Assembly: GCA_009841145.1 (NCBI GenBank)
Contig: VXMJ01000041.1
Location: 42,268 to 106,267, forward strand
Source: Caldilineaceae bacterium SB0661_bin_34
GTDB taxonomy: Bacteria; Chloroflexota; Anaerolineae; Caldilineales; Caldilineaceae
Length of the DNA stretch: 64,000 nucleotides
Direction: 5' to 3'
Part shown: piece after piece, positions 55,792 to 64,000 of the stretch
How the letters are laid out: each line of letters starts with the position of its first letter
Numbering within the stretch: the stretch's first letter is position 1
Program-made: the position numbers and the translations under genes
The notes under the pieces: model-generated
What the model saw: only the letters and a program-made list of their open reading frames with translations
Databases searched by the model: none
What the model was told of the DNA's origin: nothing

Positions 55792-55809
55792 TGGAACAGT
55801 TCATAGTTG

Positions 55810-56430
55810 ATGACTGACGGTTTTCCCATTCCGGCCACAATCGCCCAGTCCGAACAGGTCATCCTGCGCAGCCGGTTCATCAGTTCCTTGGCACCTGCAC
55901 CCGATCCGGCATCGGCCCGCGCCTTCGTTGCAGAGATCAAGGAACTTTACGACGATGCCAGTCACAACTGCTGGGCCTTTGTGGCAGGAGCTCCCGGCTC
56001 CACTGCCAGTGTGGGGTGTTCCGATGACGGCGAGCCCACCGGCACGGCGGGACAGCCGATGCTGAAGGTTCTCCTGCATTCCGGTGTCGGTGAGATTGTT
56101 GCCGTCGTTACGCGTTACTTCGGAGGTACCAAACTGGGGCGCGGCGGATTGGTCCGCGCCTATTCAGGTGGCGTTCAAGCTGCTCTCGAGGTTCTGGATA
56201 CTGTCCGCAAGGTTGAGATGGTTCGGCTTGCCCTAACGCTGGAGTACCCGATGCTGGACCGGTTTCAGCGGTCCTCCACGCGTTTCGAAGCCCAGGTTGA
56301 AGATACGATTCATAGCGATCGGGTGCAGGTTTGGGCAGTGCTTCCAGCGCATCGGCGCGAGGGATTCGTGCGGTGGTTCACGGACCTGACCCATGGACAG
56401 GGAGCAGTACGGGACCTCCCTACCGAATGA
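55810..56430 (+). CDS. YigZ/IMPACT family protein (UPF0029)
   Basis: About 206 aa. The N-terminal IMPACT fold has SRFISSLAPA, HNCWAFVAG, CSDDGEPTGTAGQPML and VTRYFGGTKLGRGGLVRAY, all family hallmarks; a small DUF1949-like ferredoxin domain follows. The function in bacteria is unclear; the yeast/human relative regulates GCN1. ATG 55810 lies 18 bases after the TnpB stop, so IS607 inserted directly upstream and may have changed its expression. A broken second copy of its 3' end lies at 61.7 kb. Confidence 0.93.
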   Translation: MTDGFPIPATIAQSEQVILRSRFISSLAPAPDPASARAFVAEIKELYDDASHNCWAFVAGAPGSTASVGCSDDGEPTGTAGQPMLKVLLHSGVGEIVAVVTRYFGGTKLGRGGLVRAYSGGVQAALEVLDTVRKVEMVRLALTLEYPMLDRFQRSSTRFEAQVEDTIHSDRVQVWAVLPAHRREGFVRWFTDLTHGQGAVRDLPTE

Positions 56431-56815
56431 GTTGAATCGTGGCGGTTTGGGCGCGGTGGTCAGACGAGCGATTCAGACGGCAAGAGACCAAGTGGACAAC
56501 TCGGATTCATCAATGTTGCAACGCACACCGTCCCGGCGCACATCAGACCATTAGCAGACTGATGGGAGGCCCCAAATGGATTCCGCAGGTACACCTGGCC
56601 GCCGAGTTGGGCTACTCCCACCCGCGACCATGCAGCCATCGTGTCGGGGATCAGACCTGAATCGGTTTTCGGGACGAAGAACGCGGATCGGCCCTGGCAA
56701 GACCGATTCAGACTCCCGTCTGGGAGCCGAAGTCATGGTCCGGACCAGGGGCAATCACATCAGGCCCCCTTGGAGAGACCAGCATGATTCATAACGGTCC
56801 TTCGATTGGGTCCGC
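56431..56815. other. Intergenic stretch, no gene seen
   Basis: Only short ORFs with no recognisable features lie between the YigZ gene and the convergent HNH-like protein gene. Confidence 0.4.
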
Positions 56816-58486
56816 TTAGTGGGGGAAATTCAAATTTGTCGAGTATGGAGGCCCCGGTGGACTCGGTTGAGCAGCCCTGCAAAGACGATAAATCGTGTAA
56901 CCGCCGTACAAGGCCACAGCTCCAACCGCAACGGGTGCTGCGGCTGCCCCGACAGTGGCGGAAACCCCTGTCGCGGCCAGTGCTTGCGTGCTCAGGTATG
57001 TGACACCGGAGATCACTGCTCCCACTCCAATACTCGTTGCCGTGTCCGTCAACCCATCCCGGATCGCTTCGTCACGGGTCATCCGACCGTGACGCACATG
57101 AAAAAAATTCTCCAAACTCACAACCGGCGCCTCGACGATTGCACCCAAGACCTGACCGCGCCCCAGGGATTTGAGGACGAATTTCCTAGTCAACTTGTCC
57201 CGGGCTTGGAGATCTTCCAGTTCCAGGGCCTTCAGGGCATCCTCGATTTCCTCGGGCGTCATGATTCTGTCGCCGCGCCCCCGGTTTATTCCTGGGGCCT
57301 CCCAGACCACGTTGTCCAGGTTATCGGCCAACTCCGGAAATTTGCTCACCGGCTTGATGTGGGACAGATCGTACTTGTCAAGGAATTGCCTGACGGCCTC
57401 TTCGCCGCTTTCCCGAATGCTGTGGGGCACGGTTTCATACAGTTCCCTGGCCATGTCTTCAGAGCGTGCCGCCATGCCGGGTCTCAAACCACGCCGCGCA
57501 AACTTCGACTTCGTTGCCCCGCTCAAGCTATCCCAGGTATTTGCGGCGGCGGCTGCGACCCGGGCTACACCGGTCCTGGCCCCGGCAGTGCTTCCGGCAG
57601 CAAGTCCTGCTGCCATGCTATCTGCTGGAGCACCCAAACCTACCTCTTCAAAGACCGGGGTATCGGGTACTGCCGTTTCAATCCAAAGGCCGGTGGTATC
57701 GATGGCCTGCCGGGTCTGATCCACAATTGCCGAAGTGGTTGCCCCGACTCGGCTTGCAATACCCGAGGCTGCCAAGGAAGCCGTGGTGGGCTCCAGTGTC
57801 TCAGCCACCATGCCGCCCACTGGATCCAACACCGCGCCCGTCAATCCAGTTGCCACGTGGTCATAGGAGTCAGCAACGAAGCTTCCAACCTCGTCCACCG
57901 GAACCAGGACGTAGTCATGGCAAAGAGCCGCGGCTTCCGTCACAGCACCGTCAATTCCGCCGACCTGCAACTCTTCAAAGGCGATTTGTGAACCGTCCAC
58001 CTGGACCAAGACGAGGTCCCATGCTTCAGGCACGACATCCGTCACCACCTCGGCAGCGGCAAAAGCCCCTGAAGACACCGAAGCCAGATAGTCGGTGGGC
58101 ATAAACATCGTGTCCGGGATGATCGCACCCTCGCCACTCAACATCCCCTGCAAGGGATCCAACACGGTGTCTTCAACATCCTTCACAACATCATCGACAG
58201 CAGGCAACGCCACATCCTGCTCGTTTGTGGCAATGTCGCGCACCAATTCACCTGCGGGATCCAGCCATACTTTGTCCACCGTCAATACGACATCAACCAA
58301 CGTCTCGGAAACGGCATCCGATGTACTCTCCGCGACATCCCTGACCGTTCCCGAAACTCGAGCCAGCCAGCCGGCAGGTTCCGATTCTTGCGAATCCTCA
58401 GGTTCGGCAGAACCGGCCCACGCGTAGCCTCCCATCACAAACCACAGCAGGATGGCAGCCACAATGGATATCCGGCAAGCAATCAT
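56816..58486 (-). CDS. Secreted protein with HNH-like module and C-terminal hydrophobic region, paralogue of the 19.4-kb cassette protein
   Basis: 556 aa. A signal peptide (SIVAAILLWFVMGGYAWA) ends near residue 24. A long Val/Asp/Ala-rich region (35-330) with repeated short VxDxVxD-like turns follows. Residues 349-410 hold ELYETVPHSIRES, SHIKPVSKFPELAD, NVVWE and NRGRGDRIMT, the same module order as in the cassette protein at 19361-20668. Next come APVVSLENFFHVRHGRMT and a Gly/Ala-rich hydrophobic end (490-533). The shared module resembles a degenerate HNH/His-Me finger. A secreted toxin-like role is possible, but no immunity gene is evident. Confidence 0.75.
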   Translation of the reverse strand: MIACRISIVAAILLWFVMGGYAWAGSAEPEDSQESEPAGWLARVSGTVRDVAESTSDAVSETLVDVVLTVDKVWLDPAGELVRDIATNEQDVALPAVDDVVKDVEDTVLDPLQGMLSGEGAIIPDTMFMPTDYLASVSSGAFAAAEVVTDVVPEAWDLVLVQVDGSQIAFEELQVGGIDGAVTEAAALCHDYVLVPVDEVGSFVADSYDHVATGLTGAVLDPVGGMVAETLEPTTASLAASGIASRVGATTSAIVDQTRQAIDTTGLWIETAVPDTPVFEEVGLGAPADSMAAGLAAGSTAGARTGVARVAAAAANTWDSLSGATKSKFARRGLRPGMAARSEDMARELYETVPHSIRESGEEAVRQFLDKYDLSHIKPVSKFPELADNLDNVVWEAPGINRGRGDRIMTPEEIEDALKALELEDLQARDKLTRKFVLKSLGRGQVLGAIVEAPVVSLENFFHVRHGRMTRDEAIRDGLTDTATSIGVGAVISGVTYLSTQALAATGVSATVGAAAAPVAVGAVALYGGYTIYRLCRAAQPSPPGPPYSTNLNFPH

Positions 58487-58774
58487 GGGGAGACCTTCCT
58501 ATGTCCCAATGGCATGAACAGTGTAACTGTTCCCATACCTCCGCGTCAGACCGTCTGACGGCCTGATGGAGGCTGAATGGAGTTTGCTCGCTGCCGGGTT
58601 GTGTCGCGCTGGGGCGGAACTCGACCTTGTTCTTGCCGCCCCTCTCCGGCCATTCGGCCCTTGCGGTCGCCGAGTCCGCCCTGGCGAATCCTCCGGTAGC
58701 ACCATTGCGGACCCTCTGCTGTCCGGTGGCGGCATAGGTGGATGTAGGCATCGGGTACGGGTACGGGCCGGATC

Positions 58775-58960
58775 GCTGCGGCTGCTGCGACGCGGCTCTG
58801 CCCGCGGTCCGCACCCGAGGTCCTGGTGCGCTGCCTCCTTAATGTGCAGTGCCTGCCGATGGCGCGGCTGGCCCGGCTGTTGCGGGAGATGCGCGGTGTG
58901 TCCCAGGCAAAGGGCGTGGTCGTGAACCTCTGCCGGCGCGTGGCCGACCGCCTGCAGTAG
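58775..58960 (+). pseudogene. IS66-like transposase remnant
   Basis: The frame ending at TAG 58958 reads SAPEVLVRCLLNVQCLPMAR, then LARLLREMRGVSQAKG and VVNLCRRVADRLQ, matching the segment of IS66 transposases just after the zinc-binding region. Upstream the similarity jumps frame, and nothing of the catalytic DDE part remains. Confidence is limited by the short length. Confidence 0.45.
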
Positions 58961-59043
58961 CAGGTCCTGACATCCCCGGAGGCCTGTAGAGGGTTGGGGT
59001 TGGAACAAGCCCGTGAAGTTGTTGGCGGAGTCCGGGAGCCTGT

Positions 59044-60153
59044 TCAGGCGGGGATGTTCAGGAACTCCCTCCATTGAGCGGGTTTCCGTGCGGCTTCCAT
59101 CAGGAGCTCCTCCGCGTTGTCGGGCAAGCCGTTTTGTCGCCAATGGTTTTCGGTGTGGCGGCGGTCCCGGTCCGTCAGTCCGGGCAGCTTGTCCAGCTGG
59201 CGGACCAGGGTGCCCATCCGTCCTTCCGCCCGCCCTTCCGCTCTCAGATCACTCTCGTAGTCGTGCCACCGGCCGGTGGCCGGATCCTGGCACTGCATCA
59301 CGGGTGCGTTGCCGGTTACCTCGGCATCCCGCAGGCGCATGGGGATGCCGCAGGCGGTCAGGGTGCGACCGCTCTCCGCCAGGCGGTAGGCGTTGCCGGA
59401 GGCCTCGAGCCGAAACAGCCACAGCCCGGGCGTCTGCGTGAACTCCCCGGTGTCGACAATCAGGTATTCGGGGATGCCGAGGGCCGCATACAGATCCAGG
59501 TTGTCGTCAAAATCCTTGCCCCGATTGGACTTCGACACCACTTCCGCCACCAGTTCGGGTGGGGGGGCCCCCCTGTCCAGGCGAATGATGCGCTCCTCCA
59601 CCGTGCGCTCGCGCGGTTCGGCCAGGGTCCAGGCCGGCGGCATGACCGCCAGGTCCGGGGCCTTGAGCGTGCGGGGTTCGCCGGCCTCGGTGAACTGCCG
59701 CAGGGCCTCGCTCACCGCAGCCGCATAGTGCAGGTCCGGCTCCTTACACACGCGATGCCCCAGGACCCGGCACAGGGTCTGCAGCAGCCATTCAATCAGC
59801 TTGCCGTGAAAGCTTCCGATCGGCATGACGAGACGGCCCTCCCCGTCGAAGCAGTACAGCCGTACCCCGTCCCTGCGGTAGTCGGCGTCCGTGGTCCAGT
59901 CTTCCTGGTACTCGTGCCCCGGGTCGTATGCGTAGTCGGGATCATGGTGCGAAAGCAGCTGCAGGTGCTCCCGCCATGCGGGCAACACCTGGAGGCGCGC
60001 ACGCGTGCGCCAGGCGCGTGCGGGATGGGAGGCCGCGGTATCCAGTCCCGGCCGGGAAGCTGGCGCCAGGCTCCAGTGGGAAGCCGCGCCCTGGGGCTCG
60101 GCATGGGCATCCGGCAGCAGTGCTGCTCCGACCTGGGCTTGGGTGACGGTCAC
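59044..60153 (-). CDS. Uma2 family (DUF820) PD-(D/E)XK endonuclease-like protein
   Basis: About 369 aa. The Uma2 core shows HGKLIEWLLQTLCRVLGHRV, LKAPDLAVMPP with the active-site Asp, PELVAEVVSKSNRGKD with the Glu-x-x-Ser pattern, and YLIVDTGEF. Uma2 genes are abundant in Cyanobacteria and Chloroflexota and are of unknown function. GTG 60153 is chosen because AGGAGG lies 6 bases upstream; the frame is open to ATG 60240. A charged tail (DLRAEGRAEGRMG) resembles that of Rpn-type proteins. Confidence 0.88.
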   Translation of the reverse strand: MTVTQAQVGAALLPDAHAEPQGAASHWSLAPASRPGLDTAASHPARAWRTRARLQVLPAWREHLQLLSHHDPDYAYDPGHEYQEDWTTDADYRRDGVRLYCFDGEGRLVMPIGSFHGKLIEWLLQTLCRVLGHRVCKEPDLHYAAAVSEALRQFTEAGEPRTLKAPDLAVMPPAWTLAEPRERTVEERIIRLDRGAPPPELVAEVVSKSNRGKDFDDNLDLYAALGIPEYLIVDTGEFTQTPGLWLFRLEASGNAYRLAESGRTLTACGIPMRLRDAEVTGNAPVMQCQDPATGRWHDYESDLRAEGRAEGRMGTLVRQLDKLPGLTDRDRRHTENHWRQNGLPDNAEELLMEAARKPAQWREFLNIPA

Positions 60154-60279
60154 GGAGGGCCTCCTGTTTCCTGTTCCGTGCATCTGCAAGTATAGCGGTC
60201 CGCCCATCCGCCATCTTCGCAACCAGGACCCGTAGGTCATGGTTCGGCTGCGAGGCCGGGGGGACAGTCCGAATGGGTT

Positions 60280-61278
60280 TCATCGCGAGGCGGGGTGGAT
60301 TGGTGGAGGAAAGTGGAGCCTGATGTCGACATTGTGGGTTTGCAGGACATCCTGTACCATGCGGCGCACCAGATCGAACCGTTGCTCCGAAACAGAAGGC
60401 GCCAATTGCCGCCAGCGATCCCGATGCTCCGCAAATGACAGCAGATTGTCCAGATTGCAGACCAGTAGCGGGGTTGGCTGTCCATTGAGTTCGATTGCCA
60501 ATCCATACCGGCGGTTCTTGACGGTGATTTCGGTGATGCCCTTCTCCCTGATGCCGGCAACCGTGGTCGGAGGCAACTCAACCTCAATGTCGGGAGGCAG
60601 CACCGCGCGCAACACTTTGAAGATGAAGCTGTCTGAAGTTATCTTTCCCAATGCGGTGGTCGACAAAGAGATTGTTTCGATACCCCTGACCTGTGCTCGG
60701 GCATCGTCGGCCGCTATGTCGGAACTGTCAAGAATTCCAGAGGAAGCCTCGTTGGCCTTGGGAATGACGGACCTGTATGAAGGTACGGGAAACTCGAAGG
60801 TCACTTCTGCTCCAATAAACTCCAGGACGGATAGGAGCGTTTTGGCCAAGTTCGACAATGTTTGTCCCTCATCGCCCATGAAGAGGGTCAGGGCGGTCAA
60901 CAAGGTGCGCAGTTCGTCATGGTCGTCGTAGCGAAAGTCCAGAATGAGCATCCCGTTCGCCAGTACCGCCATGCCGGCATCGTGGTAGTCAAGATGGATG
61001 TGCTGAACATTCGCGTTGGTAAATCTGGCCACAATGTCGGGGTCCAGGGAGACCTGATCCATGCCGGGTATCCAGGATAAAGGGATTTTGGCAACGGATA
61101 CCGAGCCGTCTTCCCGGATGCGGACAGTCAAATCGGGCATGCCAAGAGTTGCCTGTTTGTGCGAGGCGTGGAAGGCGGATTTGCTCCATGCAGGAGCCAC
61201 CGAGGTCAACAAAAGCACTGTTGCCAGCACGATCACCGTTGTCGTTTGGCACAACAGTCGTTGGTAGTGATACTTCAT
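60280..61278 (-). CDS. Secreted protein of unknown function
   Basis: About 332 aa. A clear signal peptide from ATG 61278 (TTTVIVLATVLLLTSVAPAW) is followed by a soluble alpha/beta protein with a balanced composition (PDLTVRIREDGSVSVAKIPL, YGLAIELNGQPTPLLVCNLD). No catalytic pattern, lipobox or membrane anchor is visible. It is convergent with nothing and follows no operon; the downstream Uma2 gene is on the same strand 126 bases away. No family is recognised. Confidence 0.75.
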   Translation of the reverse strand: MKYHYQRLLCQTTTVIVLATVLLLTSVAPAWSKSAFHASHKQATLGMPDLTVRIREDGSVSVAKIPLSWIPGMDQVSLDPDIVARFTNANVQHIHLDYHDAGMAVLANGMLILDFRYDDHDELRTLLTALTLFMGDEGQTLSNLAKTLLSVLEFIGAEVTFEFPVPSYRSVIPKANEASSGILDSSDIAADDARAQVRGIETISLSTTALGKITSDSFIFKVLRAVLPPDIEVELPPTTVAGIREKGITEITVKNRRYGLAIELNGQPTPLLVCNLDNLLSFAEHRDRWRQLAPSVSEQRFDLVRRMVQDVLQTHNVDIRLHFPPPIHPASR

Positions 61279-62033
61279 GGCCGTAGGAGTGGAATGGGTC
61301 TCACCACGGAATGGGAATCCGCGCACGAGCCGTCATAGGGAGAGATACCGAGAACCAAAGTTGACAGCCGGGATGCCGTATTCGGTCAAAACCGTTGTAT
61401 CTGAACCAGCCCGATCATTGCCGGCTGATGCCAAGCAACATCTTCTCTGACTACTGGTGCTTGCTGTCCACATCCACAATGTGTGTTGAATCCACATGCC
61501 TCCGCTCGGGTGGCAGCAGGCTGTTCAACGTCCACTTCACCCATCCCAATCCCCAGGAGGCCATGCGGACCAATGCGTTTCCCAGCTACGGAGTGTCTGT
61601 CGCATAGTGCTTCCGGTGGAATGTCTACATGACGCGGTGGAACTCCAGGATCATCCGTCCGTTGTCCTTGCGGTTCTCCACGCGTTTCGAAGCCCAGGTT
61701 GAAGATACGGTTTACAGTGATCGGTGCAGGTTTGGACAGTGCTTCTGGCGCATCGGCGCTAGGAATTCATACGGTAGTTTACGGACCTGACCTTCCCATG
61801 GCGTGATCCGGGGCGCGACGAAAGAGTTATCCTGAAGCCAACACCGAGAGCTGGTATTTCCGCAGTTCGATGCCGCAATCGACATTGGCTAGGAAGTTGC
61901 GTGAGCCTGATGGGTGGAAGATGGATTTCCATACCATGCAGAGTGTTGCCCTTCAGTTATCCGGCAGCGAGGTGATCCTGCTTCGTGACAGTCACTGGTC
62001 ACCGTGTCAAGACTGCCAAATTGGATACCCCTA
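61279..62033. other. Gene-poor region containing a broken yigZ copy
   Basis: No intact gene is supported. The only explained part is the yigZ-like remnant at 61674-61795 (separate entry). Confidence 0.5.
61674..61795 (+). pseudogene. Partial, frameshifted duplicate of the YigZ gene 3' end
   Basis: The stretch reproduces 56271-56392 of the yigZ gene at high identity by eye (for example CACGCGTTTCGAAGCCCAGG and TTGAAGATACG are identical), with single-base losses that break the frame. Similarity begins weakly near 61620 and ends after ACGGACCTGACC. The remainder of the gene is absent. Confidence 0.85.
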
Positions 62034-63104
62034 TCAAGCTTGCGCAATGTCCTCTTGCCTTTTGGTCAGTATGGGACCTTGGCCAATTTGTCCCTCAATG
62101 CGATCCTGAAGCAGGTTAGCCAAGTCTTCTGGAGTTTCCCACACCAGATGGTGGATCTGGCGGGTATCGAAGTGCAGATGCTCAATCGAATTCTTGTGGC
62201 AGGTGTAGATGACTGGAATACCCAAGCCCTCAGCAAACCCAGCTTCAAAGTAGACACCACCACGGGCGATCCTCACCTCATTTTCGTGTTCGTCCGTTCC
62301 CCGTCCACAGGTGAAGTCGGCCACCACGAAACGTGACCGGCGGATTGCAGCCATGATGCGATTGTCGATTCGATCGGAATGGTACTTGTCGTTCCTCACT
62401 AGGTAGGGCTCGTATCTGGCATTCATGATGGCGATCTTGAACCCCTGTTCATACGCGGAACTCAGCAGATCCTCATCAAACCACATGGCTACAAACCCTT
62501 GTCGGCCAGTGCCTTGTTCCCTTTCCTGTGTTTCCACCCACAGGCGGGCCTCCAAGTTCAGAAACGTGTATCCGGGGCTCAGACTGGCATCAGCTTGGAG
62601 AAGCCATCCTCTTTTCTTGATGGCAGCTTTGAATTCCTCGAAATCGCTCACTGTAGTACCGGCGGCCATTGCCGCGTGCAGGAAGTCGAGGTTGGGCTGT
62701 TCATGGTCCTGTTGCCACAAAAACTCGCGCACGTACGACAACAGACGATCCTCGGCCCTTGGTGGTGCCACCAAGCCATTTTCATCCATGTTGCCGGTCA
62801 CGAGCAGGAAGCGTGCGTCATGGCGGGAGCCCTCACGGATCACATCGAGACTTCGCGGTTGCGGATACCGCGGCTGTAGTAGTCCTGATCGCCAGTTGTG
62901 TTGGTAGATCCGGTAACTCAATAGAGCCTGTTCTTTAGGGTTCAGGGACAGCGAACGGTCGTTGAGCAGATTGATTGGGACACGAAACGGTCCCCCTGCA
63001 CGCGGGGAGTAAACCTTTCTGTAGCCGTTGTGGTCCTCATACGGCACAGAATACTCCCATCCCCACACGGGACAGGGTATTGATTGGTCAGTTTCGTTTG
63101 TCAT
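62034..63104 (-). CDS. Protein with C-terminal nucleoside 2-deoxyribosyltransferase-like domain
   Basis: About 356 aa. The N-terminal 200 residues are helical and of unknown fold. The last 150 residues carry GFVAMWFDEDLLSSAYEQGF, RIDNRIMAAIRRSRFVVADF, GVYFEAGFAEGLGIPVIYTC and HFDTRQIHHLVW, matching a nucleotide/nucleoside-processing Rossmann-like group related to NDT (and distantly to TIR) domains. Relatives often lie in defence or mobile loci; the substrate is unknown. ATG 63104 is chosen, with a GTG at 63140 as alternative. Confidence 0.8.
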   Translation of the reverse strand: MTNETDQSIPCPVWGWEYSVPYEDHNGYRKVYSPRAGGPFRVPINLLNDRSLSLNPKEQALLSYRIYQHNWRSGLLQPRYPQPRSLDVIREGSRHDARFLLVTGNMDENGLVAPPRAEDRLLSYVREFLWQQDHEQPNLDFLHAAMAAGTTVSDFEEFKAAIKKRGWLLQADASLSPGYTFLNLEARLWVETQEREQGTGRQGFVAMWFDEDLLSSAYEQGFKIAIMNARYEPYLVRNDKYHSDRIDNRIMAAIRRSRFVVADFTCGRGTDEHENEVRIARGGVYFEAGFAEGLGIPVIYTCHKNSIEHLHFDTRQIHHLVWETPEDLANLLQDRIEGQIGQGPILTKRQEDIAQA

Positions 63105-63184
63105 CACAGGTTGGCTGTCCAACTGAATCCAAGCCTTCACGATATCACGGCGGCGCGCTGCTCGTCATCACAGAGGAGCAAAGG

Positions 63185-63207
63185 GCACTGTTTCAATCTC
63201 GTTGATA
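63185..63207 (+). repeat. Left inverted repeat of the 63.2-kb element
   Basis: Starts GGCACT and continues GTTTCAATCTCGTTGAT; exact reverse complement of 21033-21055. Confidence 0.8.
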
Positions 63208-63920
63208 TGGATCCGGCCCTGGATTGGCGGTTCCTCGTGTTACGGCCTTTGGGTGTCCTCGCTTCAGGCCATGGTATGCGCTATCAGCCGTACGAAGTTG
63301 AAGGCTTTCGGACGGAGGCAGGAGCCCCGCGCCAAGCGCGCCCTGGGGTTGAACCGTGCTCGGAGTGCACCTGACCAGCCCCCGGCCGGTTGGTGCTGGC
63401 AGAGATGTCCGGATCCCGCTGGCTGCACACCAAGTCGTGCAAGCGTTCTACGAGGTTTCGGACTAAAGGATCGTCGTCGATCACTGCCGGTGGGCAGTCA
63501 GGTTTCGTCCTTCTCCACCCACGAGAGCAAGAGGCCAATACCGATGCCACTGCCTGCACGTGCTGTCACCCACTCCATAGTCTAGGGTCGTGACAACCGC
63601 CCCCATTAGCCGACACACCTTCCGTTCACCGGATCGCCAGTTGCTGAAATGACTCAGACCGCTGGGCAGGAGGTCATACCGAGAGGAAGCGGCAAGAAGT
63701 GGCAACCCCAGCTCTGTCAGCGCTGGACTCGAAGCCTGCCGAACACGAAGCGTGTTGGGGAAGCTACCGTTGTGATGCCAGTCGTTTCCGCTGCCGCAGG
63801 GCCAATTGGCGTTGGGGATGGGCAGGATCTAGGTTGAAATCTACGACGAGGATCTCTGTTGGTTTTGGTCAGACGAAACCAATGGCAGATGCCTCTTGTC
63901 ATTTGCACGGCCGGAGCCCG

Positions 63921-63943
63921 ATCAACGAGATTGAAACGATACC
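63921..63943 (-). repeat. Right inverted repeat of the 63.2-kb element
   Basis: ATCAACGAGATTGAAAC followed by GATACC; the inner 17 bases match the left end exactly and three of the outer six differ. Confidence 0.75.
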
Positions 63944-64000
63944 ATTGACTAGGGCGTGTGGACATAGGACATGAATGAGGTCGTGGGTCGTGAGACTATC

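Larger units (their letters stand above)
53763..55810 (+). mobile_element. IS607-family insertion sequence (TnpA serine recombinase + TnpB)
   Basis: Two overlapping genes, a MerR/serine-recombinase TnpA and a TnpB RNA-guided nuclease homologue, define the IS607 family. Boundaries are approximate: the left end lies upstream of 53763, and the right end must lie between the tnpB stop (55791) and the YigZ gene start (55810). A guide RNA would be expected to overlap the tnpB 3' end. Confidence 0.85.
63185..63943 (-). mobile_element. 0.76-kb decayed or non-autonomous element sharing inverted repeats with the 19.2-kb cassette
   Basis: The left end (63185-63207) and the reverse complement of the right end (63921-63943) match at 20 of 23 bases around GTTTCAATCTCGTTGAT. 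The left 23 bases are identical to the right end of the 19.2-21.1 kb cassette. On the minus strand the tail AFNFVRLIAHTMA ends at a TGA 56 bases inside the left end, mirroring the other copy (55 bases). No intact transposase frame remains. Confidence 0.65.

Noticed and set aside
63284..63559. Minus-strand ORF with a VIDDDPLVRNLVERL stretch resembling a receiver-domain start
   Set aside because: No other receiver motif follows and it lies inside the decayed inverted-repeat element.

Overview
The window looks like a chromosomal segment from an uncultured, GC-rich (roughly 60%) bacterium. The most likely group is Chloroflexota (Caldilinea/Anaerolinea-like). This rests on gene content: SUF-only Fe-S assembly, PdxS/PdxT vitamin B6 synthesis, a PgpH-type HD phosphodiesterase next to YbeY and DgkA, PT-rich low-complexity stretches, and accessory families such as Uma2, Rpn, sulfatase, Gfo/Idh/MocA and ADP-ribosylglycohydrolase. 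No rRNA or other strong marker is present, so the assignment is an inference.

Layout. 1-2.9 kb (minus strand): Fic protein, SelD and a KDPG-type aldolase cut by the window edge. SelD is itself a selenoprotein: its reading frame runs through an in-frame UGA at the catalytic Cys position, followed by a SECIS-like hairpin. 2.9-6.4 kb: poorly conserved small ORFs and probable gene debris. 6.4-16.6 kb: housekeeping block (NadD, ObgE, PgpH-like, YbeY, DgkA, PdxS, PdxT, QueG, a DegT-family aminotransferase, a VOC protein). 16.9-18.9 kb: secreted LysM/clan GH-A hydrolase. 19.2-21.1 kb: a 1.8-kb unit bounded by imperfect inverted repeats, carrying a zinc-ribbon/HNH-like/membrane protein and the C-terminal remnant of an IS5-type transposase. 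21.1-26.2 kb: M32 carboxypeptidase, AAA/DUF4143 ATPase, MFS transporter. 26.2-33.0 kb: a complete regulated SUF operon (SufR-like regulator, SufC, B, D, S, U, Rieske ferredoxin, SufT-like). 33.3-37.5 kb: UspA-type protein, HEAT-like protein, Gfo/Idh/MocA oxidoreductase.

37.8-41.2 kb is a compact three-gene operon (DUF262 protein, DUF3696-type ATPase, unknown protein) lying just upstream of tRNA-Asp. It is the best candidate defence system here. 41.7-45.3 kb: NAD synthetase and an Rpn/PD-(D/E)XK protein. 45.7-50.6 kb: lipoprotein solute-binding protein followed by two ADP-ribosylglycohydrolases with no permease genes. 50.8-53.3 kb (minus): M42 aminopeptidase and sulfatase. 53.8-55.8 kb: an IS607-family insertion sequence (serine recombinase TnpA plus TnpB with a degraded zinc finger). 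55.8-64 kb: YigZ/IMPACT protein, a secreted paralogue of the HNH-like protein at 19.4 kb, an IS66-like remnant, Uma2, a secreted unknown, a broken second copy of the yigZ 3' end, a nucleoside-deoxyribosyltransferase-like protein, and a second, short inverted-repeat element.

The strongest observations are the Sec-containing SelD; the inverted-repeat cassette at 19.2-21.1 kb together with the two-member HNH-like family it belongs to; and the DUF262/DUF3696/unknown operon.
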